DNA of 36,015 nt from Caballeronia choica. Lineage in GTDB: Bacteria > Pseudomonadota > Gammaproteobacteria > Burkholderiales > Burkholderiaceae. The translations under genes were made by a program, and so were the position numbers. The stretch lies in the NCBI RefSeq assembly GCF_001544535.1, contig NZ_FCON02000080.1, forward strand, positions 1 through 36,015. Reading direction: 5' to 3'. Positions 1 to 6,702 of the stretch are shown one piece after another. How positions within the stretch are numbered: position 1 is the first letter of the stretch; each line of letters begins with the position of its first letter. The notes beneath the pieces were generated by a model. The model ran no database searches. It was not told the origin of the DNA and was given only the letters and a program-made list of their open reading frames with translations.

Positions 1-4
1 TCAT
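1..4 (-). CDS. Probable 5' end of a gene leaving the window on the left
   Basis: An ATG on the minus strand (bases 4-2) is preceded by a GGAG Shine-Dalgarno sequence (complement of 12-15) with a 7-nt spacer. That is a good initiation site for a gene reading leftward out of the window. Only one codon is visible, so the product cannot be named. In related bacteria a nitrate reductase gene often follows nirBD, so nasC is conceivable, but nothing here shows it. Confidence 0.35.
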
Positions 5-17
5 TGTAGTTCTCCGG

Positions 18-51
18 AAAAGAAAGGGGAACGCCACGTTGAAGCGGTCCC
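18..51 (-). terminator. Terminator-like hairpin in front of the left-edge gene
   Basis: On the minus strand an 8-position stem with one mismatch (GGGACCGC with GCGTTCCC, 9-nt loop, 27-51) is followed by the pyrimidine run CTTTCTTTT (complement of 18-26). It lies downstream of the 160-510 gene and ends just before the ribosome binding site of the left-edge gene. It may end transcription of the small exported-protein genes or act as an attenuator. The U run is interrupted, so the call is tentative. Confidence 0.4.
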
Positions 52-159
52 TTGGAACGGCTTAGAGTTTTTATCGATCATTGGTGAGGCGGCGCCGGGT
101 CGTCCGTTGTCCCCGTCATCAAACCGGGCACCGCCTCCAGACATCGGCTGGGGAGCCGC

Positions 160-510
160 TTAACGCCAGCCGCCGCCCAGCTTGCTCCATGCGTTGGCGG
201 CAGCATCCGCGCCCGAGCCGCCGGCTGCCGACGCCGTGCCGTGACCGACACCCCCCGCGCTCGACGTATTGATGTGGCTCGTCGTCGCGTTCGTGCCGTT
301 GCCGGTCACGCGGAAGCCATTGCCGGCGAGCGCTTGCGCGTTCGCGTTCGACATGCCGTAGTCGGTCGCCTTGAACGAACCGAAGCCCGACACGGAGGCG
401 GAAGTCTGGCCACCCGACGAAGCGGTCGAGCTGGAAGTCGTTCCCGCGCCGGCAACAGCCGCGGCCGAGAAGAGCGAGAACAGTGCAGCGGCGATCATCG
501 TGCGTTTCAT
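160..510 (-). CDS. Small exported Ser/Gly/Thr-rich protein, paralogue A
   Basis: The product is a 116-residue protein of unknown function. Residues 1-21 form a typical Sec signal peptide (MKR, a hydrophobic stretch, then an AVA-type cleavage site). The mature part is low in complexity, rich in Ser, Gly, Thr, Asn and Ala and has no Cys, and it ends in SGADAAANAWSKLGGGWR. The start at 510 is preferred over the in-frame ATG at 519 because AAGGA (complement of 520-524) sits 9 nt from 510 but touches 519. The neighbouring gene at 632-979 is a paralogue with the same ending. The composition suggests a secreted or periplasmic, perhaps surface-associated, protein. I recognise no named family. Confidence 0.72.
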   Translation of the reverse strand: MKRTMIAAALFSLFSAAAVAGAGTTSSSTASSGGQTSASVSGFGSFKATDYGMSNANAQALAGNGFRVTGNGTNATTSHINTSSAGGVGHGTASAAGGSGADAAANAWSKLGGGWR

Positions 511-631
511 GATTTGCATTCCTTATTGAATTGAAAAATTGTCTCTCTGTTTTATGACGACATCCACCTTCATCCTCCCCACTGGCTCATGGCACTCACG
601 GTCACGTGGCCAGGACCCGCAGCCTCTCGGC

Positions 632-979
632 TTAGCGCCAGCCGCCGCCGAGCTTGCTCCATGCGTTGGCTGCCGCATCGGCGCCCGACGTGCCGCCTGC
701 GGTCGCGCCGCCGAAGCCCGAGCCGCCAACCTTGGTCGTGTTGATATGGCCCGTCGTCGCGTTGGTCGTGTTGCCGGTGCTGCCGAAGCCCGAGCCGGCG
801 GTGGCCGTGGCGTGGCCGTTGGCGGCGCCGGCATCGGTCGCCGTGAAGTGGCCGAAGCCGACGACGCCAGCGGACGTCGTGCCGCCCGAGGTCGAGCTCG
901 AGCTGGAGCTCGTGCCGGTGGCGAATGCCGCGACCGAAGCGAGGGAGAGAATGGCTGCTGCGATCAGATTGCGTTTCAT
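632..979 (-). CDS. Small exported Ser/Gly/Thr-rich protein, paralogue B
   Basis: This 115-residue protein of unknown function is paralogous to the downstream 160-510 product and transcribed in the same direction. It has a signal peptide (MKRNLIAAAILSLASVAAFA, residues 1-20), then a run of Ser/Thr (about 22-32), then a Gly/Ala/Thr/Asn-rich body carrying NTTNATTGHINT. Paralogue A has the related NGTNATTSHINT. The last 18 residues are identical to those of paralogue A. GGAGA lies just upstream of ATG 979. The conserved C-terminus next to a drifting low-complexity middle suggests the tail is the functional or recognised part. That is inference. Confidence 0.72.
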   Translation of the reverse strand: MKRNLIAAAILSLASVAAFATGTSSSSSSTSGGTTSAGVVGFGHFTATDAGAANGHATATAGSGFGSTGNTTNATTGHINTTKVGGSGFGGATAGGTSGADAAANAWSKLGGGWR

Positions 980-1162
980 GGTGTGTCTCCGTTGATGGCG
1001 CACGGTTATCCAGCTACATCGACGCCGACATGTAGCAGGTACAGCGAGAAGCGTTCTGAATCACGTCAAAGCTTGGCGGGTGCGCGCCTGCGCACGGAGC
1101 GTTACGTTGTCTTCAACGATGCTCGGGGCGATGCGACCGCGCTGCTTCAGACGCGATACGCG

Positions 1163-1333
1163 TCAGGGACGCGCGGGGAATCGATCTGGTTCGGGCGTGA
1201 CGGTGACGGCAACGTGGAGTCGCCGTGCATCGATGATCGATGCGCCATCGGTCGAGTCGAAGTGTTCTGCTGTCGAGTGAACGCGCATGGCGGCCAGGCC
1301 AGCGGTGCTCGTGTTTTCTTGTACGTTCTTCAT
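1163..1333 (-). CDS. Possible small protein, 56 residues
   Basis: A minus-strand ATG at 1333 has GGGGA 6 nt upstream and opens a 56-codon frame beginning MKNVQENTSTAGLAAMRV. The product has no signal peptide, no membrane segment and no family I recognise. A 7-bp hairpin (1346-1364) lies just ahead of the ribosome binding site. Support is limited to the initiation site and near-neutral composition. It may be a real small gene or chance. Confidence 0.3.
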   Translation of the reverse strand: MKNVQENTSTAGLAAMRVHSTAEHFDSTDGASIIDARRLHVAVTVTPEPDRFPARP

Positions 1334-1691
1334 CACAATCCCCGTAGCATCGTATCTCGATGCTTTCAAGTAGGTTTGTTTTTTCTTACACTTGGTCCTA
1401 CGTTTGGAGTGACTGTACGGAAAACGTCGGGCGAGAAGCGTTAGACATCCAACACTAATCATCACATCAGATTTCCCGGTGTGAAAAGAGTGTTCGTAAG
1501 CGCTCATTGAATCGGGGCATGACCCGAACGCCCCGCGGGCTGGGGCTTTGGAGGCGGGTGGAGGGGATCTCTGGCCGCCTGCGACCGTATTGGAAGCAAG
1601 CCGACGACGCCCGGCGCGTTTGTCCGGGCGAATTCTGGCGATGTTGTTCTGGCGCGTTCGGATCGTGCTCAAGCGCGCAAGGAGGCGATCT
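1334..1691. other. Intergenic region downstream of nirD
   Basis: No convincing gene is seen here. The stretch contains an inverted repeat (AGCATCG, 5-nt loop, CGATGCT, 1346-1364) and an AT-richer patch around 1375-1470 that could hold a leftward promoter for the 1163-1333 frame. No U-tailed terminator follows nirD; a GC hairpin near 1528-1545 lacks a T run. Confidence 0.5.
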
Positions 1692-2054
1692 TCATGCGGC
1701 GACCCACACCTTGCCAGCCGCGATGCGTGCGGGGTATGCCGTGACCGAATGCTCGGGCATTTCGAGGCACTCGCCGGTACGCAAGTCGAAGTGATGCTTG
1801 TAGATCGGCGAGGCCACGACGACGCGCTCGCCCAGGCTTCCGATCAGTCCGCGGGAGAGGACGGACGCCTGCGAGTTGGGATCGAAATTATCGAGGGCGA
1901 AGACGCTGGCGTTGGTGTTGTTGCTCTTGCCGTCGGCGACGTGGAATATCGCGACTTGCGCGCCGTTGATGAGGGCACAGACGCCCGTATCGGGCACGAT
2001 GTCGTTGAGATCGCAGACTGGCGTCCAGCATTGTTCGAGTCGTTCACCATTCAT
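1692..2054 (-). CDS. nirD: Nitrite reductase (NADH) small subunit NirD
   Basis: NirD is the small subunit of cytoplasmic assimilatory NADH-nitrite reductase, which reduces nitrite to ammonium together with NirB. The 120-residue product has the Rieske-like beta fold of the family. The segment SPIYKHHFDLRTGECLE stands where a true Rieske protein has its CxxH ligands. The iron-sulfur Cys/His pairs are absent, as in enterobacterial NirD, so it should carry no cluster. The start at 2054 is chosen for AAGGAAG immediately upstream (complement of about 2061-2067). It lies 98 nt after nirB and is the last gene of the nasA-nirB-nirD unit. Confidence 0.93.
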   Translation of the reverse strand: MNGERLEQCWTPVCDLNDIVPDTGVCALINGAQVAIFHVADGKSNNTNASVFALDNFDPNSQASVLSRGLIGSLGERVVVASPIYKHHFDLRTGECLEMPEHSVTAYPARIAAGKVWVAA

Positions 2055-2152
2055 GGTCGGTTCTTCCTTTAACGTTAGTAGGGGATCGAAGTCGCTGGCG
2101 TTTGGGTGAATGTGTTTGCATCCCGGCGGCAGCGACCATCGATGTCCAATAA

Positions 2153-4693
2153 TCAAACCGCCTCCGCAACCACCGGCACAGGAAACTGCGCGGCCCGCCG
2201 CTCCGCCAATGTCGCCGGACGAATCTGTCCACGCTCCTCGACGAAGGTCACATTGGCATCCCCCACATCGCTATTGACGAAATGGCGAAAGCGCTTGCGC
2301 GTCTCGGGGTCAGTGACAGCCTTCTTCCACTCGCACTCGTACGTATCGACGACAAGCTGCATCTCCGCTTCCAGCTCACCGGAAAGCCCAAGCTTGTCCT
2401 TCACAACGACGTCGATCAGATAGTCCAACCCGCCTTCGAGGTTGTCACGCCACACGCTAGTCCGTTGCAACCGATCAGCGGTGCGGATATAAAACATCAA
2501 GAACCGGTCGATATAACGAATCAGCGTCGCCTTGTCGAGATCCGACGCGAGCAGTTCCGCATGACGCGGCTTCATGCCGCCATTACCGCATACGTACAGA
2601 TTCCAGCCCTTCTCCGTCGCGATGATGCCAATATCCTTGCCCTGCGCTTCCGCGCACTCCCGCGTACACCCCGAGACGCCGAACTTGATCTTGTGCGGTG
2701 CCCGCAAGCCCTTGTAGCGATTCTCGACCTCGATCGCGAGCCCCACCGAATCGCCGACGCCATAGCGGCACCACGTCGACCCGACGCACGACTTCACCGT
2801 GCGCAGCGACTTTCCATACGCATGCCCCGACTCGAAACCAGCCGCAATCAGCTCTTCCCAGATCAGCGGCAACTGCTCGACCCGCGCGCCGAACAGGTCC
2901 ACGCGCTGGCCCCCGGTGATCTTCGTATAGAGACCATACTTCTTCGCGACCTGACCGACCGCGATCAATCCTTCGGGCGTCACTTCGCCGCCCGGCATGC
3001 GCGGCACGACCGAGTAAGTGCCATCGCGTTGAATGTTCGCGAGGTAGTAGTCATTCGAATCCTGCAGGCTCGCGTGCTCCTTCTTCAGCACGAACTCGTT
3101 CCAGCATGAAGCGAGAATGCTCGCCACCACCGGCTTGCAGATATCGCAGCCGTGACCTCGTCCATGCTTCGCGAGCAATACGCCAAAGCTCTTCACGCCC
3201 TCGACTCGAACGATGTGATAAAGCTCCTGGCGCGAATACGGGAAGTGCTCGCAAACGTGGTTGTTCACACTCAGGCCCTGGCGCTTCATCTCCGACTTCA
3301 TCACCTGCGTGACGAGTGGCACGCAGCCGCCGCACGAAGCGCCGGCCTTGCAGGCGGCCTTCATCGCGCCGATGCTCGTCGCACCCGCGCACACCGCCTC
3401 GCAGATCTGCGCCTTCGTGACGTTGTTGCACGAGCAGATCTGCGCGGCGGCAGGCAGTGCCTCGACGCCGAGCGCGGGCTTCGCCTGGCCGTCGGACTGC
3501 GGCAGGATCAGGAACTCCGGCGCTTCGGGCAACTCGATGCGGTTCAGCATCATCTGCAGGAGCGTGCCGTATTCGCTCGCATCGCCGACCATCACGCCGC
3601 CCAGCAGGAACTTGCCGCAATCGGAGACGACGAGCTTCTTGTACACCTGCTTGCGCTCGTCGCTGAACTGATACGAACGGCTGCCCGGCGTCTTGCCGTG
3701 CGCATCGCCGATGCTCGCCACGTCCACGCCCATCAGCTTGAGCTTCGTGCTCATGTCCGCGCCGCCGAATTCGGACGCTTCACCCAGCAGCTGCTTCGCC
3801 GTCACGCGCGCCATGTCGTAGCCCGGTGCAACGAGGCCGAACACCTGGCCCTTCCAGAGCGCGCATTCGCCGATCGCGTAGATGTCGGCGTCGCTCGTGC
3901 GGCACGCATCGTCGATCACGATGCCGCCGCGCGGACCGACTTCCAGCCCCGCCGCGCGCGCGATCTCGTCGCGCGGACGGATGCCCGCCGAGAACACGAT
4001 CATGTCGGTGTCGAGATGCGTGCCGTCGGCGAACTGCATGCGGTTGGTGGCGGTCTCGCCCGCGACGATGGCCTGCGTGCTGCGCTGCGTATGGACCTTG
4101 ACGCCCAGTTCCTCAATCTTGCTCCTGAGCACCCGGCCGCCGCCTTCGTCGACCTGCACCGCCATCAGGCGCGGCGCAAACTCGACGACGTGCGTTTCAA
4201 GCCCCATGTCGCGCAGCGCCTTCGCGCATTCGAGGCCGAGCAAGCCGCCGCCGATCACTGTGCCCGTCTTCGAGCGCGCGCCGCATTCGCGCATCGCTTC
4301 GAGGTCTTCGATCGTGCGGTACACGAAGCAATCGGCGCGATCGCTGCCAGCGAGCGGCGGCACGAACGGATAGGAGCCGGTCGCGAGCACGAGCTTGTCG
4401 TAGTCGAGCGTCTCGCCGGTCGAGACTGTTACGGTGCGCGCGGCGCGATCGATCGATACGGCCTTCGCATTCAGCTTCAGCACGAAGTTCTCGCGCTCGA
4501 AGAAGCCGGGCGCGACGAGCGACAGGTCTTCCGCCGTCTTGCCCGCGAAAAATTCCGAGAGATGCACGCGATCGTAGGCCGGACGCGGCTCCTCGCAGAG
4601 CACGGTGATGTCGAGGTGGTCTGCTTGCGATTCGGCAAGGCTTTCGAGGAACTTGTGGCCGACCATTCCGTGGCCGATGACGATGATTTTCAT
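2153..4693 (-). CDS. nirB: Nitrite reductase (NADH) large subunit NirB
   Basis: NirB is the catalytic subunit of assimilatory nitrite reductase: nitrite + 3 NADH to ammonium, using FAD, iron-sulfur clusters and sirohaem in the cytoplasm. The 846-residue product is full length. It shows an N-terminal FAD-binding GxGxxG (GHGMVG, about residue 8) and a second NADH-binding glycine motif (VIGGGLLGLE, about 150). A BFD-like [2Fe-2S] region follows (CSCNNV and CKAGASCGGC, roughly 425-470). The sirohaem/[4Fe-4S] half has Cys636, Cys642, Cys676 and Cys680 in the C-x5-C...C-x3-C pattern. ATG 4693 has GGAGG 8 nt upstream. It starts 18 nt after nasA, so the two are co-transcribed. The sirohaem requirement links it to the divergent cobA. 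Confidence 0.97.
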   Translation of the reverse strand: MKIIVIGHGMVGHKFLESLAESQADHLDITVLCEEPRPAYDRVHLSEFFAGKTAEDLSLVAPGFFERENFVLKLNAKAVSIDRAARTVTVSTGETLDYDKLVLATGSYPFVPPLAGSDRADCFVYRTIEDLEAMRECGARSKTGTVIGGGLLGLECAKALRDMGLETHVVEFAPRLMAVQVDEGGGRVLRSKIEELGVKVHTQRSTQAIVAGETATNRMQFADGTHLDTDMIVFSAGIRPRDEIARAAGLEVGPRGGIVIDDACRTSDADIYAIGECALWKGQVFGLVAPGYDMARVTAKQLLGEASEFGGADMSTKLKLMGVDVASIGDAHGKTPGSRSYQFSDERKQVYKKLVVSDCGKFLLGGVMVGDASEYGTLLQMMLNRIELPEAPEFLILPQSDGQAKPALGVEALPAAAQICSCNNVTKAQICEAVCAGATSIGAMKAACKAGASCGGCVPLVTQVMKSEMKRQGLSVNNHVCEHFPYSRQELYHIVRVEGVKSFGVLLAKHGRGHGCDICKPVVASILASCWNEFVLKKEHASLQDSNDYYLANIQRDGTYSVVPRMPGGEVTPEGLIAVGQVAKKYGLYTKITGGQRVDLFGARVEQLPLIWEELIAAGFESGHAYGKSLRTVKSCVGSTWCRYGVGDSVGLAIEVENRYKGLRAPHKIKFGVSGCTRECAEAQGKDIGIIATEKGWNLYVCGNGGMKPRHAELLASDLDKATLIRYIDRFLMFYIRTADRLQRTSVWRDNLEGGLDYLIDVVVKDKLGLSGELEAEMQLVVDTYECEWKKAVTDPETRKRFRHFVNSDVGDANVTFVEERGQIRPATLAERRAAQFPVPVVAEAV

Positions 4694-4711
4694 GACGGTA
4701 TCCTCCAAGTC

Positions 4712-6040
4712 CTAGTTCGCTACGCCGTTGTTGACCGAAAGCGCGCTCTCGCGCAGCGCGGCTTCGCGTGCCTTGTGCTCGGGGCTGAAGCGCACCGCGA
4801 GCGCGCACAGCGCCGAGACCGCCACGAGCATGCCGAGCATCGAAAGCGTCTGCTGCACGTTGCCGACGCCCTTCATCAGGAAGCCCGCCGCGACCGCGCC
4901 GACGTTGCCACCCGCGCCGATCACCCCGGCCACGCCGCCGAGCGCCTTGCGGTCGATGAACGGCACGAGCGCGTAGGTCGCGCCGCACGCCATGTGCGTG
5001 AAGAGGCCGAACACGAGCATCGCGACGACGGCCAGCGCCACGCCGTCCGCATGCGCGAACCAGAAGAGGCCGATGCCTTCGCCGGCGATCAGCGCAAAGA
5101 GAAGCGTCGAGCGGACATCGAGCCCGCGCTTCGCCGCGACCTTGTCGGAGAGCCAGCCGCCGAGCGCGCGGGCGAACAGCGCGAGCAGGCCGAAGCTGCC
5201 GGCGGCGAGCCCCGCGCTTTTAAGCGAAAGCTGGAAGTGATCGACGTAGTAGATCGCCGCGATGTTGTGGATGAACACTTCGACGCCGAAGCACGCGGCA
5301 TACGTCACGAACAGCATCCACACGCGATAGTTCACACAGGCCGCGCGGAAGCTCGCCCAGCCGCCTTTCTTGCCGCCGTCGATGGCGATGCCGCGTGCGC
5401 GCAAGTCCGAGAAGTCGCCTTGCGGGCAGTCCTGCGTATAGCGCCAGTAGAGGAAGGCCATGACCGGCATCGCGATGCCCGGCACGACGAGCGCGATGCG
5501 CCACGCCGTGTGCTCGCCCGCGCCGATCGCGATCGCGGCCGCCACCAGGAGCGGCACCAGCGCCTGAGACGCGCCCGCGCCCGCGTTGCCCCAGCCGGCG
5601 GTCGTCGCGTTCGCCGTGCCGACGACGTTCGGCGCGAACATCACCGAGGTGTGGTACTGCGTGATCACGAAGCTCGCGCCGATCGCGCCGATCGCGAGCC
5701 GGCACCAGAGGAAGCTCTCGTAGCCGGTCGAGAGCGCGGCGCCGAGCACCGGAAGCGCGCCGGCCAGCAAGAGGCCGGAGTAGACCTTGCGCGGACCGAA
5801 GCGGTCGCACATCGGGCCGACCACGAGTCGCACGAGGATCGTCACCGCGACGGCGGCGATGTTGATGTTCGCGACCTGATCGACGGAGAGGCCGAACTCC
5901 TTCTTGATGAGCGGCATCAGCGGCGCGCAGGCGAACCACGCGAAGAAGCAGACGAAAAACGCCATCCACGTGAGGTGGAAGGCTCGCATCGGCGGCGTGC
6001 GCAGGCTGAAGAGATCGATTCGGGTTGCCTTGTTTGCCAT
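4712..6040 (-). CDS. nasA: Nitrate/nitrite transporter, NarK/NasA family (MFS)
   Basis: This 442-residue inner-membrane permease belongs to the nitrate/nitrite porter group of the major facilitator superfamily, with about 12 membrane segments. It imports nitrate and/or nitrite for assimilation. Family glycine-rich signatures are visible: GWGNAGAG in the middle and GVIGAGGNVGAVAAG in the C-terminal half. It heads the operon with nirB and nirD, which favours an uptake role over respiratory antiport; narK is the alternative name. ATG 6040 is chosen because GGAAAG lies just upstream and homology begins at MANKATRIDLFSL. Its mRNA leader carries a terminator and paired hexaloop stems, described separately. 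Confidence 0.93.
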   Translation of the reverse strand: MANKATRIDLFSLRTPPMRAFHLTWMAFFVCFFAWFACAPLMPLIKKEFGLSVDQVANINIAAVAVTILVRLVVGPMCDRFGPRKVYSGLLLAGALPVLGAALSTGYESFLWCRLAIGAIGASFVITQYHTSVMFAPNVVGTANATTAGWGNAGAGASQALVPLLVAAAIAIGAGEHTAWRIALVVPGIAMPVMAFLYWRYTQDCPQGDFSDLRARGIAIDGGKKGGWASFRAACVNYRVWMLFVTYAACFGVEVFIHNIAAIYYVDHFQLSLKSAGLAAGSFGLLALFARALGGWLSDKVAAKRGLDVRSTLLFALIAGEGIGLFWFAHADGVALAVVAMLVFGLFTHMACGATYALVPFIDRKALGGVAGVIGAGGNVGAVAAGFLMKGVGNVQQTLSMLGMLVAVSALCALAVRFSPEHKAREAALRESALSVNNGVAN

Positions 6041-6051
6041 TTTCTTTCCAG

Positions 6052-6103
6052 AAAAAGAAAAGGCGTCCCGCGAAACAGATCGTCGATCTGCTCGGGGGAC
6101 GCC
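6052..6103 (-). terminator. Leader terminator immediately upstream of nasA
   Basis: On the minus strand an 8-bp perfect outer stem GGCGTCCC/GGGACGCC (6096-6103 with 6062-6069) encloses a second stem built on CAGATC/GATCTG. It is followed at once by TTTTCTTTTT (complement of 6052-6061). It ends about 11 nt before the nasA start, so it is a leader attenuator and not the end of another gene. Its 5' arm shares seven bases with the second hexaloop stem (6097-6110), so the two structures exclude each other. Confidence 0.88.
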
Positions 6104-6180
6104 ATTGTCCAAAAGCTTTGGTGAAGGGGGCTGCGCGCTGTTGCGCCTGTTGCGTATGTCAGCGGATCGCCGTTGATCCG
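6097..6180 (-). promoter_or_regulatory. Two-hexaloop (ANTAR-target) leader RNA of nasA
   Basis: Stem P1, CGGATC-AACGGC-GATCCG (6180 to 6163), is a perfect 6-bp stem with a six-base loop. Stem P2, GGAC-AATGGC-GTCC (6110 to 6097), has a 4-bp stem and a six-base loop. Both loops have A at position 1 and G at position 4, the known signature of RNA bound by ANTAR antiterminators such as NasR and EutV. P2 overlaps the 5' arm of the following terminator, which is the expected antitermination geometry. The cognate NasT is encoded at 7885-8460. The P1-P2 linker is about 52 nt, longer than usual, and contains a further GCGC hairpin. Confidence 0.82.
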
Positions 6181-6194
6181 ATGGCACGACATAA

Positions 6195-6210
6195 GGCAAG
6201 GGCCATGCCA
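6195..6210 (-). promoter_or_regulatory. Sigma-54 promoter of nasA-nirBD
   Basis: Minus-strand TGGCATGGCCCTTGCC fits the -24/-12 consensus TGGCAYR-N4-TTGCW at every position except the last. Counting 12 nt on from the GC gives a predicted start near 6184. The P1 hexaloop stem then begins about 4 nt into the transcript, which supports the assignment. Sigma-54 dependence implies an activator such as NtrC. Confidence 0.75.
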
Positions 6211-6319
6211 TCGGGCCGACAATCGTTGTTCCATGGGGCTTTGCGGCGAATCGGCGGGTTTGCGTAGGTTCGCAGCCGGATTCATCGTGAGGCGCAACGG
6301 CACATGGATGGTGCGACGC

Positions 6320-6375
6320 AGCACTGAAGGCGTGCGAGGGACATGGGCATCGATGCAGTGCATCGTGCTGGTGCT
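6320..6375. promoter_or_regulatory. Two NtrC-like enhancer sites between nasA and cobA
   Basis: Site 1 (6321-6335) is GCAC-N7-GTGC, an exact match to the core of the NtrC dyad. Site 2 (6359-6375, TGCATCGTGCTGGTGCT) matches TGCACY-N5-GGTGCA with one base off in each half. Their centres are about 39 bp apart. They sit roughly 110-180 bp upstream of both predicted sigma-54 promoters, a typical enhancer distance. That NtrC binds here is inferred from the motif. Confidence 0.55.
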
Positions 6376-6509
6376 TTCCCGCGAATCAGGCGCCTCGCAT
6401 CGAAGCTGTGCAGCGCGGGACTCCTCCGCACAGGCGCAGTGCGGCGGGATCGCGCGTCGCGCGGCACCAAGTGCCCGACGGAAAAGGCTCCCGGCGCGTT
6501 ACCTGCAAC

Positions 6510-6525
6510 TGGCCTGCTTATTGCC
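6510..6525 (+). promoter_or_regulatory. Sigma-54 promoter of cobA
   Basis: TGGCCTGCTTATTGCC matches the -24/-12 consensus, with C for A at the fifth position and C at the last. The predicted transcript start is near 6536, about 5 nt before the P1 hexaloop stem at 6541. This is the same spacing as on the divergent nasA side. Confidence 0.7.
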
Positions 6526-6540
6526 TGAAGCTCAAAGCTC

Positions 6541-6633
6541 CCGGCAACGGCGTCGGCAAGCAACGATCACACGCTTCTTCCAGTGCATCTCCATGAGTCG
6601 CTGGAAGCGGGCGAACTCAGGACAACGGCGTCC
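6541..6633 (+). promoter_or_regulatory. Two-hexaloop (ANTAR-target) leader RNA of cobA
   Basis: P1 is CCGGC-AACGGC-GTCGG (6541-6556, one G-U pair) and P2 is GGAC-AACGGC-GTCC (6620-6633). Both loops are AACGGC, identical to the P1 loop of the nasA leader, with A1 and G4 in place. P2 uses the same stem sequence as nasA P2. Its loop and 3' arm run into the 5' arm of the cobA leader terminator. The 63-nt linker contains another hairpin (CTTCCAG 6577-6583 with CTGGAAG 6601-6607). The order of parts is the same as in the nasA leader. Confidence 0.8.
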
Positions 6634-6666
6634 CCTCGTGCAAACACGCGAGCGGGCGCCGTTTTT
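6625..6666 (+). terminator. Leader terminator upstream of cobA
   Basis: ACGGCG (6625-6630) pairs with CGCCGT (6657-6662). Three further pairs (one G-U), a C-C mismatch and a CTCG/CGAG stem lie inside. The hairpin is followed by TTTTTGTTT. It ends about 35 nt before the cobA start and after the predicted promoter, so it acts within the leader. Bases 6625-6633 are shared with hexaloop stem P2, so the two forms are mutually exclusive. Confidence 0.82.
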
Positions 6667-6702
6667 GTTTATAAGCACTCACGGCTTAGAAAGGACATCA
6701 CG

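Noticed and set aside
1227-1243. GCATCGAT-G-ATCGATGC palindrome as an operator
   Set aside because: It falls inside the possible 1163-1333 frame and away from any promoter; ATCGAT words are common in this composition.
539-1444. 301-codon open frame on the plus strand
   Set aside because: It overlaps paralogue B antisense, is Arg/Ala-rich and has no ribosome site. The minus-strand genes have signal peptides and ribosome sites.
3152-6124. 990-codon open frame on the plus strand
   Set aside because: It is antisense to nirB and nasA, has a His/Arg/Ala-rich composition typical of shadow frames in GC-rich DNA, and the opposite strand encodes well-conserved enzymes.
6131-6146. GCGC-AACAGC-GCGC hairpin as a third ANTAR hexaloop in the nasA leader
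   Set aside because: The loop has A and not G at position 4, and the GCGCGC sequence can pair in other registers. The 6163-6180 and 6097-6110 stems fit the signature better.
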